This document shows positions 28,008 through 37,564 of a DNA stretch of 64,000 nt, piece by piece. The position numbers and the translations under genes were made by a program. Position 1 is the first letter of the stretch. Each line of letters starts with the position of its first letter. Source of the stretch: Dyella acidisoli (GTDB lineage Bacteria > Pseudomonadota > Gammaproteobacteria > Xanthomonadales > Rhodanobacteraceae); assembly GCF_030160295.1 (NCBI RefSeq), contig NZ_BSOB01000061.1:228398-292397 (forward strand), written 5' to 3'. The notes beneath the pieces are model-generated. The model was not told the DNA's origin. It made no database searches and saw only the letters and a list, made by a program, of their open reading frames with translations.

Positions 28008-29438
28008 CTAGATCTCCCGCACCACCATCAACCGAATCTCACTCATATCCTCGATCGCATAACGCACACCTTCGCGTCCGACACCGGAAAGCTTCACGCC
28101 GCCATACGGCATGTTGTCCACGCGGAAACTCGGTACATCGTTGACGATCACGCCGCCTTGTTCCAGCTCGTTCCATGCGCGCATGGCATGGTCCAGGCGA
28201 TCGGTGAAGATGCCAGCCTGTAGGCCGTAGTCCGAATCGTTGATCATCGCAAACGCATCATCAATGCGTTCGAACGGCACCAGCAACGCGAACGGACCGA
28301 AGGCTTCCATGCGGTTGGCCTTGGCGTCCTTGGGCACGTTCTCCATCAACGTGGCTTCCAGCATGTTGCCCTTGCGCTTGCCGCCGCACAGGATCTTGCC
28401 GCCGGCTTGCTGAGCTTCGTTGATCCAGCCTTCCAGGCGTTGCGCAGCGGCCTCGTCGATCATCGGGCCAAGGAACACGTTTTTGTCCTTCGGGTCGCCT
28501 GCCTTGAGCTGCTGCACGGCTTGCACCAGACGCTGCTTCAGTTCTTCATAAAGCGATACGTGCGCATAGATACGCTGCACGCTGATGCAGCTCTGTCCGG
28601 ATTGATAGAACGCGCCGAAGACCAGGCGCTCGATCACGCGGTCCAGATGTGCATGCTGATCCGCGTCCACAATGCAGGCGGCGTTGCCGCCGAGTTCCAG
28701 TGTGACTTTCTTGCGACCGGCTCGTGCTTTTAGATCCCAGCCGATCTGTCCTCCGGTAAAGGAAAGCAGTTTCAGGCGCTCGTCTTCGACCAATGGCGTG
28801 GCGTGCTTGCCATCCAGCGTCAGCACGGAAAAAGCGCCTTTGGGCAAATCCGTTTCTGCCAACACCTGGCCGATGATCAACGCGCCGATTGGCGTTTTTT
28901 CCGAAGGCTTCAACACGAACGGGCAGCCCGCGGCGATCGCCGGCGCAACTTTGTGTGCCACCAGGTTCAACGGGAAATTGAACGGCGTGATGAACGACAC
29001 AGGCCCCAGCGGCACACGCTGCGTAAAGCCGCGATAGCCATCCAATCGCGAAGCGAGTTCGAGATTGATGGTTTCGCCGTTCACCCGTACCGCTTCTTCT
29101 GCTGCGATGCGGAAGGTTTCGATCAGGCGCGTCACTTCGCCGGCTGCATCCTTGATCGGCTTGCCGGCTTCGATACACAGCGCCATGGCCAGTTCGTCGA
29201 AACGTTCCTGAAAACGCTTCACGCAATGCTGCAAAACCGCCTGGCGTGCCCACGGTTTGAAGTTCTTCATCGGGCCGGCGGCTTGCACGGCGGCGCGAAT
29301 GGCTTCTTCGGTGGCTTGTTCGTCCGGCACGGCCACGCGTGTGGCGATTTCACCGCTGTACTTGTCGTACACCTCCATCAGATTGGAGGAGGTGCGCGGT
29401 TCGTTGGCCAGGTAATAGGGGTAGGTTTTGTCCAGCAT
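28008..29438 (-). CDS. NAD(P)-dependent aldehyde dehydrogenase
   Basis: A 476-residue ALDH superfamily enzyme oxidising an aldehyde to a carboxylate. It shows the cofactor region FITPFNFPLNLVAHK and KPSEKTP, the general-base Glu in LELGGNAACIV and the nucleophile Cys in QSGQSCISVQRI. The sub-family (lactaldehyde, phosphonoacetaldehyde or GapN-like) is uncertain. An AGAGGAG site precedes the ATG. The TPP enzyme gene lies upstream on the same strand, separated only by the fold-back element, so an operon is likely. Confidence 0.92.
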   Translation of the reverse strand: MLDKTYPYYLANEPRTSSNLMEVYDKYSGEIATRVAVPDEQATEEAIRAAVQAAGPMKNFKPWARQAVLQHCVKRFQERFDELAMALCIEAGKPIKDAAGEVTRLIETFRIAAEEAVRVNGETINLELASRLDGYRGFTQRVPLGPVSFITPFNFPLNLVAHKVAPAIAAGCPFVLKPSEKTPIGALIIGQVLAETDLPKGAFSVLTLDGKHATPLVEDERLKLLSFTGGQIGWDLKARAGRKKVTLELGGNAACIVDADQHAHLDRVIERLVFGAFYQSGQSCISVQRIYAHVSLYEELKQRLVQAVQQLKAGDPKDKNVFLGPMIDEAAAQRLEGWINEAQQAGGKILCGGKRKGNMLEATLMENVPKDAKANRMEAFGPFALLVPFERIDDAFAMINDSDYGLQAGIFTDRLDHAMRAWNELEQGGVIVNDVPSFRVDNMPYGGVKLSGVGREGVRYAIEDMSEIRLMVVREI

Positions 29439-29450
29439 GGTCACTCCTCT

Positions 29451-29719
29451 GGGATGCTCCGATCCATTCTGCGTAGGTGTCACCGGCCCTGTCTGTTCGC
29501 AGATCATAGGGCCATCGGCGAAGGCAGACTGGCCGTCTGTCGAGACGATGGACCGAAGAGATGCGGACAGACAGGGCCGGCCCGAAGGGTGATGTCCAGA
29601 AAGCCCGCATGCTGCGCCGCGCGGCTTGAACAGACGGCCAGTCTGCCCTACGCCGCGCAACGCACCCTGCGGGCTTTCTGGACATCATGCCACCTGCGCA
29701 GAATGGATCGGAGCATCCC
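29451..29719 (-). repeat. Fold-back intercistronic element, copy 1
   Basis: A 269-base element with outer arms 29451-29479 and 29691-29719 (28 of 29 complementary) and two internal hairpins: 29483-29501 with 29562-29580, and 29590-29609 with 29668-29687. A 17-base perfect complement (29524-29540 with 29630-29646) links the two hairpin loops, giving a kissing or pseudoknot topology. It spans the gap between the TPP enzyme stop (29685-29687, inside the element) and the ribosome site of the aldehyde dehydrogenase. A second copy lies at 38311-38598 with compensatory differences. Confidence 0.85.
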
Positions 29720-31361
29720 CGACAGCCGCGCTCAGCTTGCGGATTTCTTCGTCGAGCACGCGGTGGTTGTCGGAATAGTCGATGGCAAGATCGATCAGGT
29801 GCACGCCGCCCTGATCGAAGGCGCGTTTCAGTGTGGGAAGAAATTCGTCCGCGCTTTCGGGGCGATGCCCGTGCGCGCCATGCGCTTCGGCGAAGCGCAC
29901 GAAGTCGGGGTTGCCAAACTGCATGCCGTAATCGGTGTATCCCATCTCGGCCTGTTTCCAGCGGATCATGCCGTAGGCGTCGTCGCGCAGCAGCAGAATC
30001 ACCAGATCAAGCTTGAGACGCACGGCTGTTTCCAGCTCCTGCGCATTCATCATGAAACCGCCGTCGCCACAGATCGCCAGCACCTTGCGATCCGGATACA
30101 CCATCTTCGCGGCCATCGCCGACGGCAGGCCTGCGCCCATGGTGGCGAGCGCGTTGTCCAACAGGACTGTGTTGGGCTGGCGTGCCTTGTAGTAACGCGC
30201 GTACCACAGTTTGTACATGCCGTTGTCCAAGCACAGGATGCCGTCATCGGGCATGAAGCGACGCGTATCGGCAACGATGCGCACCGGATGCATCGGAAAG
30301 CGCGCTTCATCGACATATTGGCCGAGTTGTACCTGGAACGCTTCGCGTACTTTGTTGAAGTAACGGAAATCCCAATGCGCCTGCGGATTCAGCGCATCGG
30401 TCAACCGCTCTATCGTGTGTGCAATGTCGCCCACCACTTCGATCTGCGGGAAATACACCGTATCCACTTCTGCCGACGAAAAGTTGATGTGAATGACGGT
30501 ACGCCGTCCGCGCTGCATGAAGAACGGCGGCTTTTCCACCACGTCGTGGCCGACGTTGATGATCACGTCGGCCGCATCGATCGCGCGATGCACGAAATCG
30601 CCATCGGAAAGCGCGGCATTGCCAAGCCACAGCGGATGATCCTCGTCCACCACGCCTTTGCCCATCTGCGTGGTGAAAAAGGGCATGCCGAGCTTGTCGA
30701 TGAAGGCGCGCAACGCGACCGCCGTGCGTTGGCGATTGGCAGCGGCGCCGATCATCAGGATCGGATGCTTCGCATTGCTGATCGCTTCGGCTGCTTGCAC
30801 CAGCGCTGCATCGTCGGGCGAGGGTCGGCGCGCGTATTCGGTGGGCAGCAGGATGTATTCGTCGACCTTGTCGCGTGCGATGTCTTCGGGTAGTTCCAGG
30901 TGCACCGCGCCGGGGCGCTCTTCCTCCGCGCGGCGAAACGCTTCGCGGATGCGCGCAGGAATCGTCGCCGCGGACACGATCTGCCGCGTGTACTTGGTCA
31001 GCGGCTGCATCATGTCCACCACGTCGACCAACTGGAACAATCCCTGCTTGTGCATGCGGATAGGCTTCTGGCCGGTGATCATCAGCATCGGCATGGCGCC
31101 AAGCTGGGCATAGGCCGCAGCCGTCACCAGGTTGGTGGCGCCCGGCCCCAGCGTGGATAGCGCCACACCCGCCTCACCGGTAAGCCGCCCCCACGTCGCG
31201 GCCATGAAGCCCGCGGCCTGCTCGTGACGCGTCAGGATCAGCTTGATGGACGATTCGCGCAGCGCCTCGACCAGATCGAGGTTTTCCTCGCCTGGCACAC
31301 CGAAGATGCTGCGCACGCCTTCGGCTTCCAAAGCTTTAACGAACAGGGATGCAGCCTTCAT
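29685..31361 (-). CDS. Thiamine-pyrophosphate enzyme, acetolactate synthase large-subunit type
   Basis: A 558-residue TPP enzyme. The N-terminal domain has the catalytic Glu in TRHEQAAGFMA, followed by the central domain and the C-terminal TPP/Mg site (GDGGFMMNAQELETA). Sequence resembles acetolactate synthase large subunits, but no small regulatory subunit or other ilv gene is near; it is instead joined to an aldehyde dehydrogenase, so a 2-oxoacid decarboxylase or carboligase with aldehyde chemistry is possible. The third in-frame ATG is chosen (MKAASLF), 9 bases after GGAG. The last eleven codons lie inside the fold-back element. Confidence 0.88.
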   Translation of the reverse strand: MKAASLFVKALEAEGVRSIFGVPGEENLDLVEALRESSIKLILTRHEQAAGFMAATWGRLTGEAGVALSTLGPGATNLVTAAAYAQLGAMPMLMITGQKPIRMHKQGLFQLVDVVDMMQPLTKYTRQIVSAATIPARIREAFRRAEEERPGAVHLELPEDIARDKVDEYILLPTEYARRPSPDDAALVQAAEAISNAKHPILMIGAAANRQRTAVALRAFIDKLGMPFFTTQMGKGVVDEDHPLWLGNAALSDGDFVHRAIDAADVIINVGHDVVEKPPFFMQRGRRTVIHINFSSAEVDTVYFPQIEVVGDIAHTIERLTDALNPQAHWDFRYFNKVREAFQVQLGQYVDEARFPMHPVRIVADTRRFMPDDGILCLDNGMYKLWYARYYKARQPNTVLLDNALATMGAGLPSAMAAKMVYPDRKVLAICGDGGFMMNAQELETAVRLKLDLVILLLRDDAYGMIRWKQAEMGYTDYGMQFGNPDFVRFAEAHGAHGHRPESADEFLPTLKRAFDQGGVHLIDLAIDYSDNHRVLDEEIRKLSAAVGDAPIHSAQVA

Positions 31362-31503
31362 GTGCATCGTCTCCATGGAGATAACGGATGCTATATGTAC
31401 TCCAATGTTCGATTCGTGAGGTGATGCGTTTGATTCGTGGGAAGAATGGATGCCGGCAATGCGCTCTATTCTCTGCCACAGATCTACAAAATTTCCTTAC
31501 ACC

Positions 31504-31583
31504 CGTCGCCCCGGCGAAGGCCGGGGCCTAGTGACTTGATATAAGGGCAAAGTCGCTGGGTCCCGGCCTTCGCCGGGGCGACG
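31504..31583. repeat. REP-like inverted pair, CCCCGGCGAAGGCCGGGG type
   Basis: GTCGCCCCGGCGAAGGCC and its inverted partner bracket about 25 bases. Single copies occur at 48497 and 52621. Confidence 0.88.
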
Positions 31584-31621
31584 AGTTGAGATTTCTTCAG
31601 AAGTTGAACGTGGGCTCAGCC

Positions 31622-32989
31622 TCAATCCTTGCTTACGCGCAGCGATAGCTCACCGTCAACAAGGCGAGCTTTCAACGGCGTATCCATCGCCACATTCTGC
31701 GCTGACCGCAACACCTTGCCATCCGCATCAAACAAGATCGCATAGCCGCGTTCTAGCGTAGCCAGCGGACTCACCGCATGCATTGCGCGAGCGGTCTGCT
31801 GCAAATTCAGGCGCTCACGTTCCAGCTTATGCTCGATCATGTGACGCATATGCAACGCATGCTGTTCAAGTCGTTGCTTCAGCAGTGCTAGCCGCTGGCG
31901 TGGGTGCTGTGCCAGCAAGCGCGTATATACGCGCTCGAGGCGCACCGTTTTACGTGTTAAATGTGCTTCCCGGCAAGCGAGCAGGCGTCGATGCAATTGC
32001 AGCAGGCGATCGCGATCGCGCGCCAGCCGTGCTTGTGGCCGTTGCGCTTGCAAGCGCACCAGCAGATGGTCGATACGCTGGATACGCGCATGCAGCCGAC
32101 GTTCGTGGATGGCAACGATGCGGCGATTCAATTGCTCCAGATGCCGCCGCAGCGCGAGGATATCTGGTACCAGCAGCTCGGCTGCCGCAGACGGCGTGGG
32201 TGCACGCAAGTCGGCGACGAAATCGGAAATGCTGAAATCAATCTCGTGCCCCACCGCGCTGACCACCGGCACGGTGCTGGCGTGAATGGCGCGTGCGACC
32301 TGTTCGTCGTTGAACGCCCAGAGGTCTTCCAGCGAACCGCCGCCGCGCGTGAGCAACAACACGTCATAGCGGCCGCTGGCAGATGCCTTGCGCAACATCG
32401 ACACGATGGCGGGTGGCGCTTCGCGGCCTTGCACGGGTACGGGCAATACTTCCACGTCGACCAGCGGCCAGCGGCGCGACATCACGCTCAACACATCGCG
32501 AACGGCGGCGCCGGTAGCCGAAGTGATCACGCCGATGCGGCGCGCGAAACGGGGCAGGGGGCGCTTGCGATCCTGAGCAAACAAACCTTCGGCATCCAAC
32601 TGCGCCTTCAGTCGTTCAAACTCGCGCTGCAGCGCGCCTTCACCGGCCGGTTCCATGTGCTCAACTACGAGCTGGAATTCGCCGCGCGGTTCGTACAGGC
32701 CGACGCGCGCACGCGCCAGCACGTGCATGCCATCGGAAGGCTTGAAACGCAGCCACGCGCTCTTCGGCTTGAACATCGCGCAGCGCACCTGCGCCGCGCT
32801 GTCTTTCAAAGTGAAGTACAGATGGCCGGACGCCGGCCGCGCTACGTTCGACAGCTCGCCTTCGATCCATACGAGCGGGAGCGCATCTTCCAGCAGGCCG
32901 CGCACCAGTCGGTTGAGCGTACTGGGCGTGAGAATGTGCCGAGGCGGCTGGCCGCCCGCACCTTCGCTGAAGTCGTCGGGCGAATGCAT
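31622..32989 (-). CDS. xseA: Exodeoxyribonuclease VII large subunit
   Basis: A 455-residue subunit of the single-strand exonuclease that acts in mismatch and damage repair. An N-terminal OB fold (LVWIEGELSNVARPASGHLYFTLKD) precedes the catalytic domain (RIGVITSATGAAVRDVL, LLTRGGGSLEDLWAFNDE, VSAVGHEIDFSISDFVADLRAPTPSAAAEL) and a long coiled-coil-like tail. The small subunit xseB is not in the window. It stands alone on the minus strand. Confidence 0.96.
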   Translation of the reverse strand: MHSPDDFSEGAGGQPPRHILTPSTLNRLVRGLLEDALPLVWIEGELSNVARPASGHLYFTLKDSAAQVRCAMFKPKSAWLRFKPSDGMHVLARARVGLYEPRGEFQLVVEHMEPAGEGALQREFERLKAQLDAEGLFAQDRKRPLPRFARRIGVITSATGAAVRDVLSVMSRRWPLVDVEVLPVPVQGREAPPAIVSMLRKASASGRYDVLLLTRGGGSLEDLWAFNDEQVARAIHASTVPVVSAVGHEIDFSISDFVADLRAPTPSAAAELLVPDILALRRHLEQLNRRIVAIHERRLHARIQRIDHLLVRLQAQRPQARLARDRDRLLQLHRRLLACREAHLTRKTVRLERVYTRLLAQHPRQRLALLKQRLEQHALHMRHMIEHKLERERLNLQQTARAMHAVSPLATLERGYAILFDADGKVLRSAQNVAMDTPLKARLVDGELSLRVSKD

Positions 32990-33218
32990 GGAGGCGGGAG
33001 ACTAGCACGAAAGGCTTGGAGAACATCGCATTGGCGTGCGATGTGCAGGCAATGCGTCATTCATCTTCGCCAAGTGGTTGATGCGCAATGCCGAAGACGC
33101 TGAGGCACGCATGGAGCAGGCTGGGAAAGCGCGTCATGCGCCACGGCGCCGAGCGCTGCACTGACCAGGGTTGCTCTCGGCGCAGGTCAATGCAGGGAGA
33201 AAAATGTCGGCTAGATGC
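32990..33218. other. Gap without recognised features
   Basis: 229 bases between xseA and the secreted-protein gene. I see no convincing reading frame, RNA gene or repeat. Confidence 0.5.
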
Positions 33219-33965
33219 TTACGACCCGCTGCAAACCTTCAGCGGGACGGTGATCACAGGAATGATCTGACTCAAGTCGAGGGTGATGGATGCACCGCAG
33301 GCGATGTTTGTGATGAGGCCGAGCACGGAGGCTGAGGCAGTGGCGGTTGGGCTATTGATCGAGACGATCGGGCTCGGTGAGAGCATTGCGCTGATTGATC
33401 CGGAATTTGTAACTATCTGCGCAGTACCGATGCCGAGTACGTTGGTCTTGATGGTGCATGTACCGTCCGGGATGTTGAGCACAAGCGGCGATAAAGTCAG
33501 CGAGAAGGCGCCGCCTTGGCAACTGGCCGTTGTAGTTGAAAGGCCGGAGGCATAGGTGAGGGTGCCGTCGCCTTGGGTGGCGCTTATCGTTCCACTGTTG
33601 GTATCGATGGTAAGAACGGTGGCGCTTAGGTTTCCTGGAATGTTGCCATTTGCGAGCGAAAGGTTGCCAGAGCAGTTCGCCTGGGCGATGGTCAGCACGC
33701 CGTTGTTGTTACTGATCAACTCTGGCGATTGGCAAGTTAATGTTCCGGTAATGTCGGGTGGAAGGGCGCCATTGCAGGTAACGGCGTAACCGGCGCCGCT
33801 TGCGCCTACTTGGCACTGCAGTGCAACGGGCGATGCCGCTGCAGTGCGGAACGGGATGGAACTCAGAAGTATGGCCGATGCCATCATGGCTGCGACAACC
33901 AGCACACTACGAGTTCTGGCCGAGCTCAATTTGAAGATGGATATACGCTTGAGGCGCAGCTTCAT
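33219..33965 (-). CDS. Secreted cysteine-containing protein of unknown function
   Basis: A 248-residue protein with a positively charged N-terminus, a membrane-like signal segment (about residues 22-40) ending near TAAASPVA, and a Ser/Thr/Asn-rich mature part of low complexity. Eight cysteines (CQVG, CNG, CQS, NCSG, SCQGG, GTCTIK, ACGAS, VCSGS) suggest four disulfides. An AGGAGG ribosome site lies 5 bases before the ATG, so it is probably well translated. I do not recognise the family. Confidence 0.75.
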   Translation of the reverse strand: MKLRLKRISIFKLSSARTRSVLVVAAMMASAILLSSIPFRTAAASPVALQCQVGASGAGYAVTCNGALPPDITGTLTCQSPELISNNNGVLTIAQANCSGNLSLANGNIPGNLSATVLTIDTNSGTISATQGDGTLTYASGLSTTTASCQGGAFSLTLSPLVLNIPDGTCTIKTNVLGIGTAQIVTNSGSISAMLSPSPIVSINSPTATASASVLGLITNIACGASITLDLSQIIPVITVPLKVCSGS

Positions 33966-34350
33966 ATGTACCTCCTCAATAGGACTACGACTGCGTTAGA
34001 TGGCCGAGCATAATCGGCGGGTTAACACGCTTCGTAAGACCGCTGGATTATCCCTGGGCGAGTCGAGCGGACTGGCGGATCGCATACGTCGATAGCGTTG
34101 TCCTGTCTGCTCGGGCGAAACGTAACCAGGGCTGATTCAACATCCCGTGTATCTGCTGCGAAGAAGAGCAAGACGCAATCCGTCCCCGTTTTTACAGCTG
34201 TCGCCTCCTACGTATGGCCGTCACTCCAGCTTTCGCGAAAAGGCGGCCGCTGACGGGAATCACATGTGATCGGTCTCGCGCATCGCATGCAAGCGTCGCA
34301 CATGTCGCCTACCCACTTCCCTGTTCCATGCTTTCTGGCATCATCGCCCC
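33966..34350. other. Gap between divergent genes
   Basis: 385 bases between the secreted-protein gene and the CoA-transferase gene. It must hold both promoters, but I see no clear boxes, RNA gene or repeat. Confidence 0.5.
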
Positions 34351-36318
34351 ATGTTGCCAGAGCAGCGTTTTACGGACACTGATGCCTGTGCGCAGCTGAT
34401 TGTCGAGCGGCTGGGAGCCGACCTGCGCGCAGCGGCGCCATTGGGTCTCGGCAAGCCGCACGGATTGCTCAATGCCCTGTACGGCCTGATGCAGGCCGAC
34501 ACCTGGCGATCGATGACCTTGTACACCGCCTTGTCGCTTACTCGGCCGCGGTCAAAGAGCGGCATGGAAGCACGTTTCCTCGATCCGTTCGTGGAAAGGC
34601 ATTTCGGCGCTGATTACGTCGATCCGCAATACGCGCTCGATCAGATGCAGAACAAGCTACCCCCGAATGTCGCGGTGCACGAGTTCTATATGCAATCGGG
34701 CGCCTTGCTGCATTCGAGCAGCGCGCAGCGCAATTACATCAGCCAAAACTATACGCACGTGGCGCGCGATCTGGTCGTGCAGGACATCAACCTGCTGGTG
34801 CAACTTGTCTCGCGCCGCGAAACACCCTCCGGCGTGCGGTATAGCCTGTCGTGCAATCCGGATCTCACGCTGGATTTTCTTGATCGCGTCAAAGCAGCCG
34901 GCAAAGCGCGTCCGTTGTGCGTGGCAGTGGTGCATCCTGGTTTGCCATACATCGGGGGCGATGCGGAAGTACCGCAGGATTTCTTCGACGTCGAACTTGC
35001 ACCGGCATTGTCTCCGCCGCTGTTTGCGCTACCCCGGCTGCCGGTGGATACCATGGAATACGCGCTCGGCCTTCATGCTAGTGCGCTGGTGAAAGACGGT
35101 GGTTGCCTACAGATCGGCATCGGTGCTTTATCCGATGCGCTGGTCAAAGGTCTGTTGCTGCGCCATCAGGACAACGTGGCTTGGCGCAAGATTTTGGTGG
35201 CGCTCGATCCGCGTGGCGCAACGCACACACTCGGCGGGCGCATCGGTGGCCTGAGCAACTTCAAGACCGGTTTGTACGGCTGCAGCGAAATGATCATGGA
35301 CGGTCTGATGCAGCTGGCCAAGGCCGGTGTTCTCAAGCGCCGCAGTTGGGACAACCTCGCGTTGGAGCGCGCCGCCGCCGCAGGACGTCTGCCGGATGAC
35401 GTACCTGGCGGACATTACCTGCGCGGCGCCTTCTTCCTCGGCTCGCGCGAACTGTATGACTGGCTGGAAACCACCGCGGACAGCGATCCGGATGCGATCG
35501 ACATGTGCCCGGTTTCCAACGTCAACCAGCTCTATGGCGATCATCAGGCGTTGGCTACTTTGCAACGTCGTGGTGCGCGCTTCTTCAACACCTGCATGAT
35601 GTCGACGCTGCTCGGTGCTGCCGTTTCAGACACGCTGGAAGACGGGCATGTCGTGAGTGGTGTCGGCGGGCAATACAACTTCGTCGCCATGGCGCACGAA
35701 TTGCCGGATGGGCGATCCGTGCTGCTGCAACGTGCGACCCGCCAGGGCAAGAATGGCGTGGAGACCAATATCCGCTGGCAGTACGGACAAATCACCATTC
35801 CCCGCCACCTGCGGGACATTGTGGTGAGCGAGTACGGTGTGGCCGATTTGCGCGGCAAAAGCGACAGCGAATGCGTCGAAGCGATGCTGGCGATCAGCGA
35901 TGCGCGGTTCATCGATGCGCTGGCGGCAGAGGCCAAATCGCATGGCAAACTCGCTGCGGATTTCAAGATTCCGGAAGTTTGGCGCAAGCATCGCCCTGAC
36001 ATGTTGCACGAAGCATTGGACAAACCGATGCGCAAAGGACTGCTGCCCAAGTTTCCGTTCGGCAGCGATTTCACCGAGGTGGAACAGCGCCTGCTGCCTG
36101 CGCTGGAATGGCTGCAATCGTCCAGCACCAGTTGGAAAGGCAGGTGGCGATTGTTCAAAGCGTTGTGGAAGCCGGGCGAAGCCACCGTGGAAGAAGCGGC
36201 TGCGCTGGAGCGAATGGCGTTGTCCGCAGCGACCGGGCTGAGCGAACGGCTGCAACGCCGTTTGTTGCAAGCCGCATTGCGGCGACACTCGGTTGGGGGG
36301 CAAACCCCAATATCGTGA
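34351..36318 (+). CDS. Acetyl-CoA hydrolase/transferase family protein
   Basis: A 655-residue protein with the bilobed CoA-transferase fold. The C-terminal domain shows VSGVGGQYNFVAMAHE and ISVSEYGVADLRGKSD-like strands (IVVSEYGVADLRGKS), both hallmarks of acetyl-CoA hydrolase/transferases. The donor and acceptor are unknown. The last codons and the stop at 36316-36318 fall inside a copy of the GTTGGGGT repeat, so the native C-terminus may have been replaced by repeat sequence (ending GGQTPIS). Confidence 0.85.
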   Translation: MLPEQRFTDTDACAQLIVERLGADLRAAAPLGLGKPHGLLNALYGLMQADTWRSMTLYTALSLTRPRSKSGMEARFLDPFVERHFGADYVDPQYALDQMQNKLPPNVAVHEFYMQSGALLHSSSAQRNYISQNYTHVARDLVVQDINLLVQLVSRRETPSGVRYSLSCNPDLTLDFLDRVKAAGKARPLCVAVVHPGLPYIGGDAEVPQDFFDVELAPALSPPLFALPRLPVDTMEYALGLHASALVKDGGCLQIGIGALSDALVKGLLLRHQDNVAWRKILVALDPRGATHTLGGRIGGLSNFKTGLYGCSEMIMDGLMQLAKAGVLKRRSWDNLALERAAAAGRLPDDVPGGHYLRGAFFLGSRELYDWLETTADSDPDAIDMCPVSNVNQLYGDHQALATLQRRGARFFNTCMMSTLLGAAVSDTLEDGHVVSGVGGQYNFVAMAHELPDGRSVLLQRATRQGKNGVETNIRWQYGQITIPRHLRDIVVSEYGVADLRGKSDSECVEAMLAISDARFIDALAAEAKSHGKLAADFKIPEVWRKHRPDMLHEALDKPMRKGLLPKFPFGSDFTEVEQRLLPALEWLQSSSTSWKGRWRLFKALWKPGEATVEEAAALERMALSAATGLSERLQRRLLQAALRRHSVGGQTPIS

Positions 36319-36357
36319 TCGACATGCATGGCCATGTTGGGATTTGCACCGCAACCC
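36291..36357. repeat. Inverted pair of the GTTGGGGT-type repeat
   Basis: GGTTGGGGGGCAAACCCCAA and an inverted copy GTTGGGATTTGCACCGCAAC bracket the stop codon of the CoA-transferase gene. Confidence 0.7.
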
Positions 36358-36586
36358 ACGATCAAAGGTGCACGCGGTGAATTGCGCAAAGCCGCACACC
36401 ATGTTTCACTCGGCGGATGGCAGAATGCTTGTTCGATAGCGCCACAGGGGGAAACAAGGTCGTGGCCTTGGCATCAGTTCGTGACAGTGTTTGCGCTTAT
36501 GCGATGACGGGGTACCGCATGCGGGTCGCAGGGACCTATCAACCGATCTTCGCTTGCGAGGGTTGCTTGCAGAGCGTGCGTTGACC

Positions 36587-37396
36587 GTGAAAAAACTCAG
36601 CCCGCAACTGCGCACAGCCGGCACCTATGTGCTGATCTCGGCGATATACATATGGGTGTCCGGACACCTGCTGGGCAGTCTGGTACACGATCCGCACCGC
36701 ATCGTTTTGTATCAGATTTTGAAAGGCTGGCTGTTCGTCCTGGGTACCGGGCTGCTGTTGTACTGGATGATCGGTCGTACGGTACACCGCTTGGCAGAGG
36801 CCAATCAGCGATTGCTCGACAGCCATGAGCAGGCGTTGCGCGTGCTGGTAGGCGCGATGGACATCCGGCACAAGGAGACCCGCGATCACTCCGAACGCGT
36901 GGTGCGCATGGCGCTGGGACTCGCACGCATGGCTGGGCTGGAAGGCGATGCCTTGCGCGATATCAAGTTCGGCGCACTGCTGCATGACATCGGCAAGTTG
37001 GCCTTGCCGGACGCGATCCTGATCAAGCCGGGCAAACTGGACGAGGATGAAACGCTGCTGATGCGCACGCATCCTCGTCTGGGATACGACATGTTGCAAC
37101 GGATCGATTTTCTGCACAGCGCCAGTGCCATTCCGTACAGCCATCACGAACGCTGGGACGGCAGCGGTTATCCGCAAGGACTGAAAGGCGAGACGATCCC
37201 CGTCGCGGCGCGCATCTTCAGTGTGGTGGACGTGTGGGATGCGTTGAGCTTTCCGCGTGTCTATAAGCCCGCATGGCCGGAAACGGAGGTGTTGCACTAT
37301 CTGCGTGAAGCCGCGGGCGGGCAGCTCGATCCGCATTTGGTGCAGTTGTTTTTGGACAATTACGCAGAATTGAAAGGGCTTGCACTGAATCCGTAG
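36587..37396 (+). CDS. Membrane-anchored HD-GYP-type phosphodiesterase
   Basis: A 269-residue protein with two N-terminal membrane helices (about 12-30 and 45-63) and a cytoplasmic HD-GYP domain: LLHDIGKLALPDAIL, HHERWDGSGYPQGLKG and DVWDAL supply the metal ligands and the GYP tripeptide. Such enzymes cleave cyclic di-GMP. The GTG start at 36587 gives a short basic N-terminus before the first helix; an ATG at 36491 would add 32 residues without family features. The TAG stop (37394-37396) is the first three bases of a dispersed repeat. Confidence 0.85.
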   Translation: MKKLSPQLRTAGTYVLISAIYIWVSGHLLGSLVHDPHRIVLYQILKGWLFVLGTGLLLYWMIGRTVHRLAEANQRLLDSHEQALRVLVGAMDIRHKETRDHSERVVRMALGLARMAGLEGDALRDIKFGALLHDIGKLALPDAILIKPGKLDEDETLLMRTHPRLGYDMLQRIDFLHSASAIPYSHHERWDGSGYPQGLKGETIPVAARIFSVVDVWDALSFPRVYKPAWPETEVLHYLREAAGGQLDPHLVQLFLDNYAELKGLALNP

Positions 37397-37416
37397 GTTG
37401 GGGTGCAAACCCCAAC
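37394..37416. repeat. GTTGGGGT-type repeat supplying a stop codon
   Basis: TAGGTTGGGGTGCAAACCCC begins at the stop codon of the HD-GYP gene. Confidence 0.85.
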
Positions 37417-37464
37417 GGTCATGCAGCATCGTGGCACGCGCCATGATGAACGTTCTTGAAGGGT

Positions 37465-37545
37465 CGTCATTCCCGCGAAAGCGGGAATCCATTTTCACGG
37501 ATGCATCAAAGCAAGATGGATTCCCGCTTTCGCGGGAATGACGGC
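37465..37545. repeat. REP-like inverted pair, GCGAAAGC type
   Basis: GTCATTCCCGCGAAAGCGGG and inverted CCCGCTTTCGCGGGAATGAC bracket about 30 bases between convergent genes. Confidence 0.88.
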
Positions 37546-37564
37546 CGTGAGGATTACATGAGGA

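Noticed and set aside
28803..30893. Very long plus-strand open frame (about 696 codons) antisense to the aldehyde dehydrogenase and TPP enzyme genes
   Set aside because: It mirrors the codon bias of the two real genes, crosses the fold-back element and has no recognisable motif or ribosome site.
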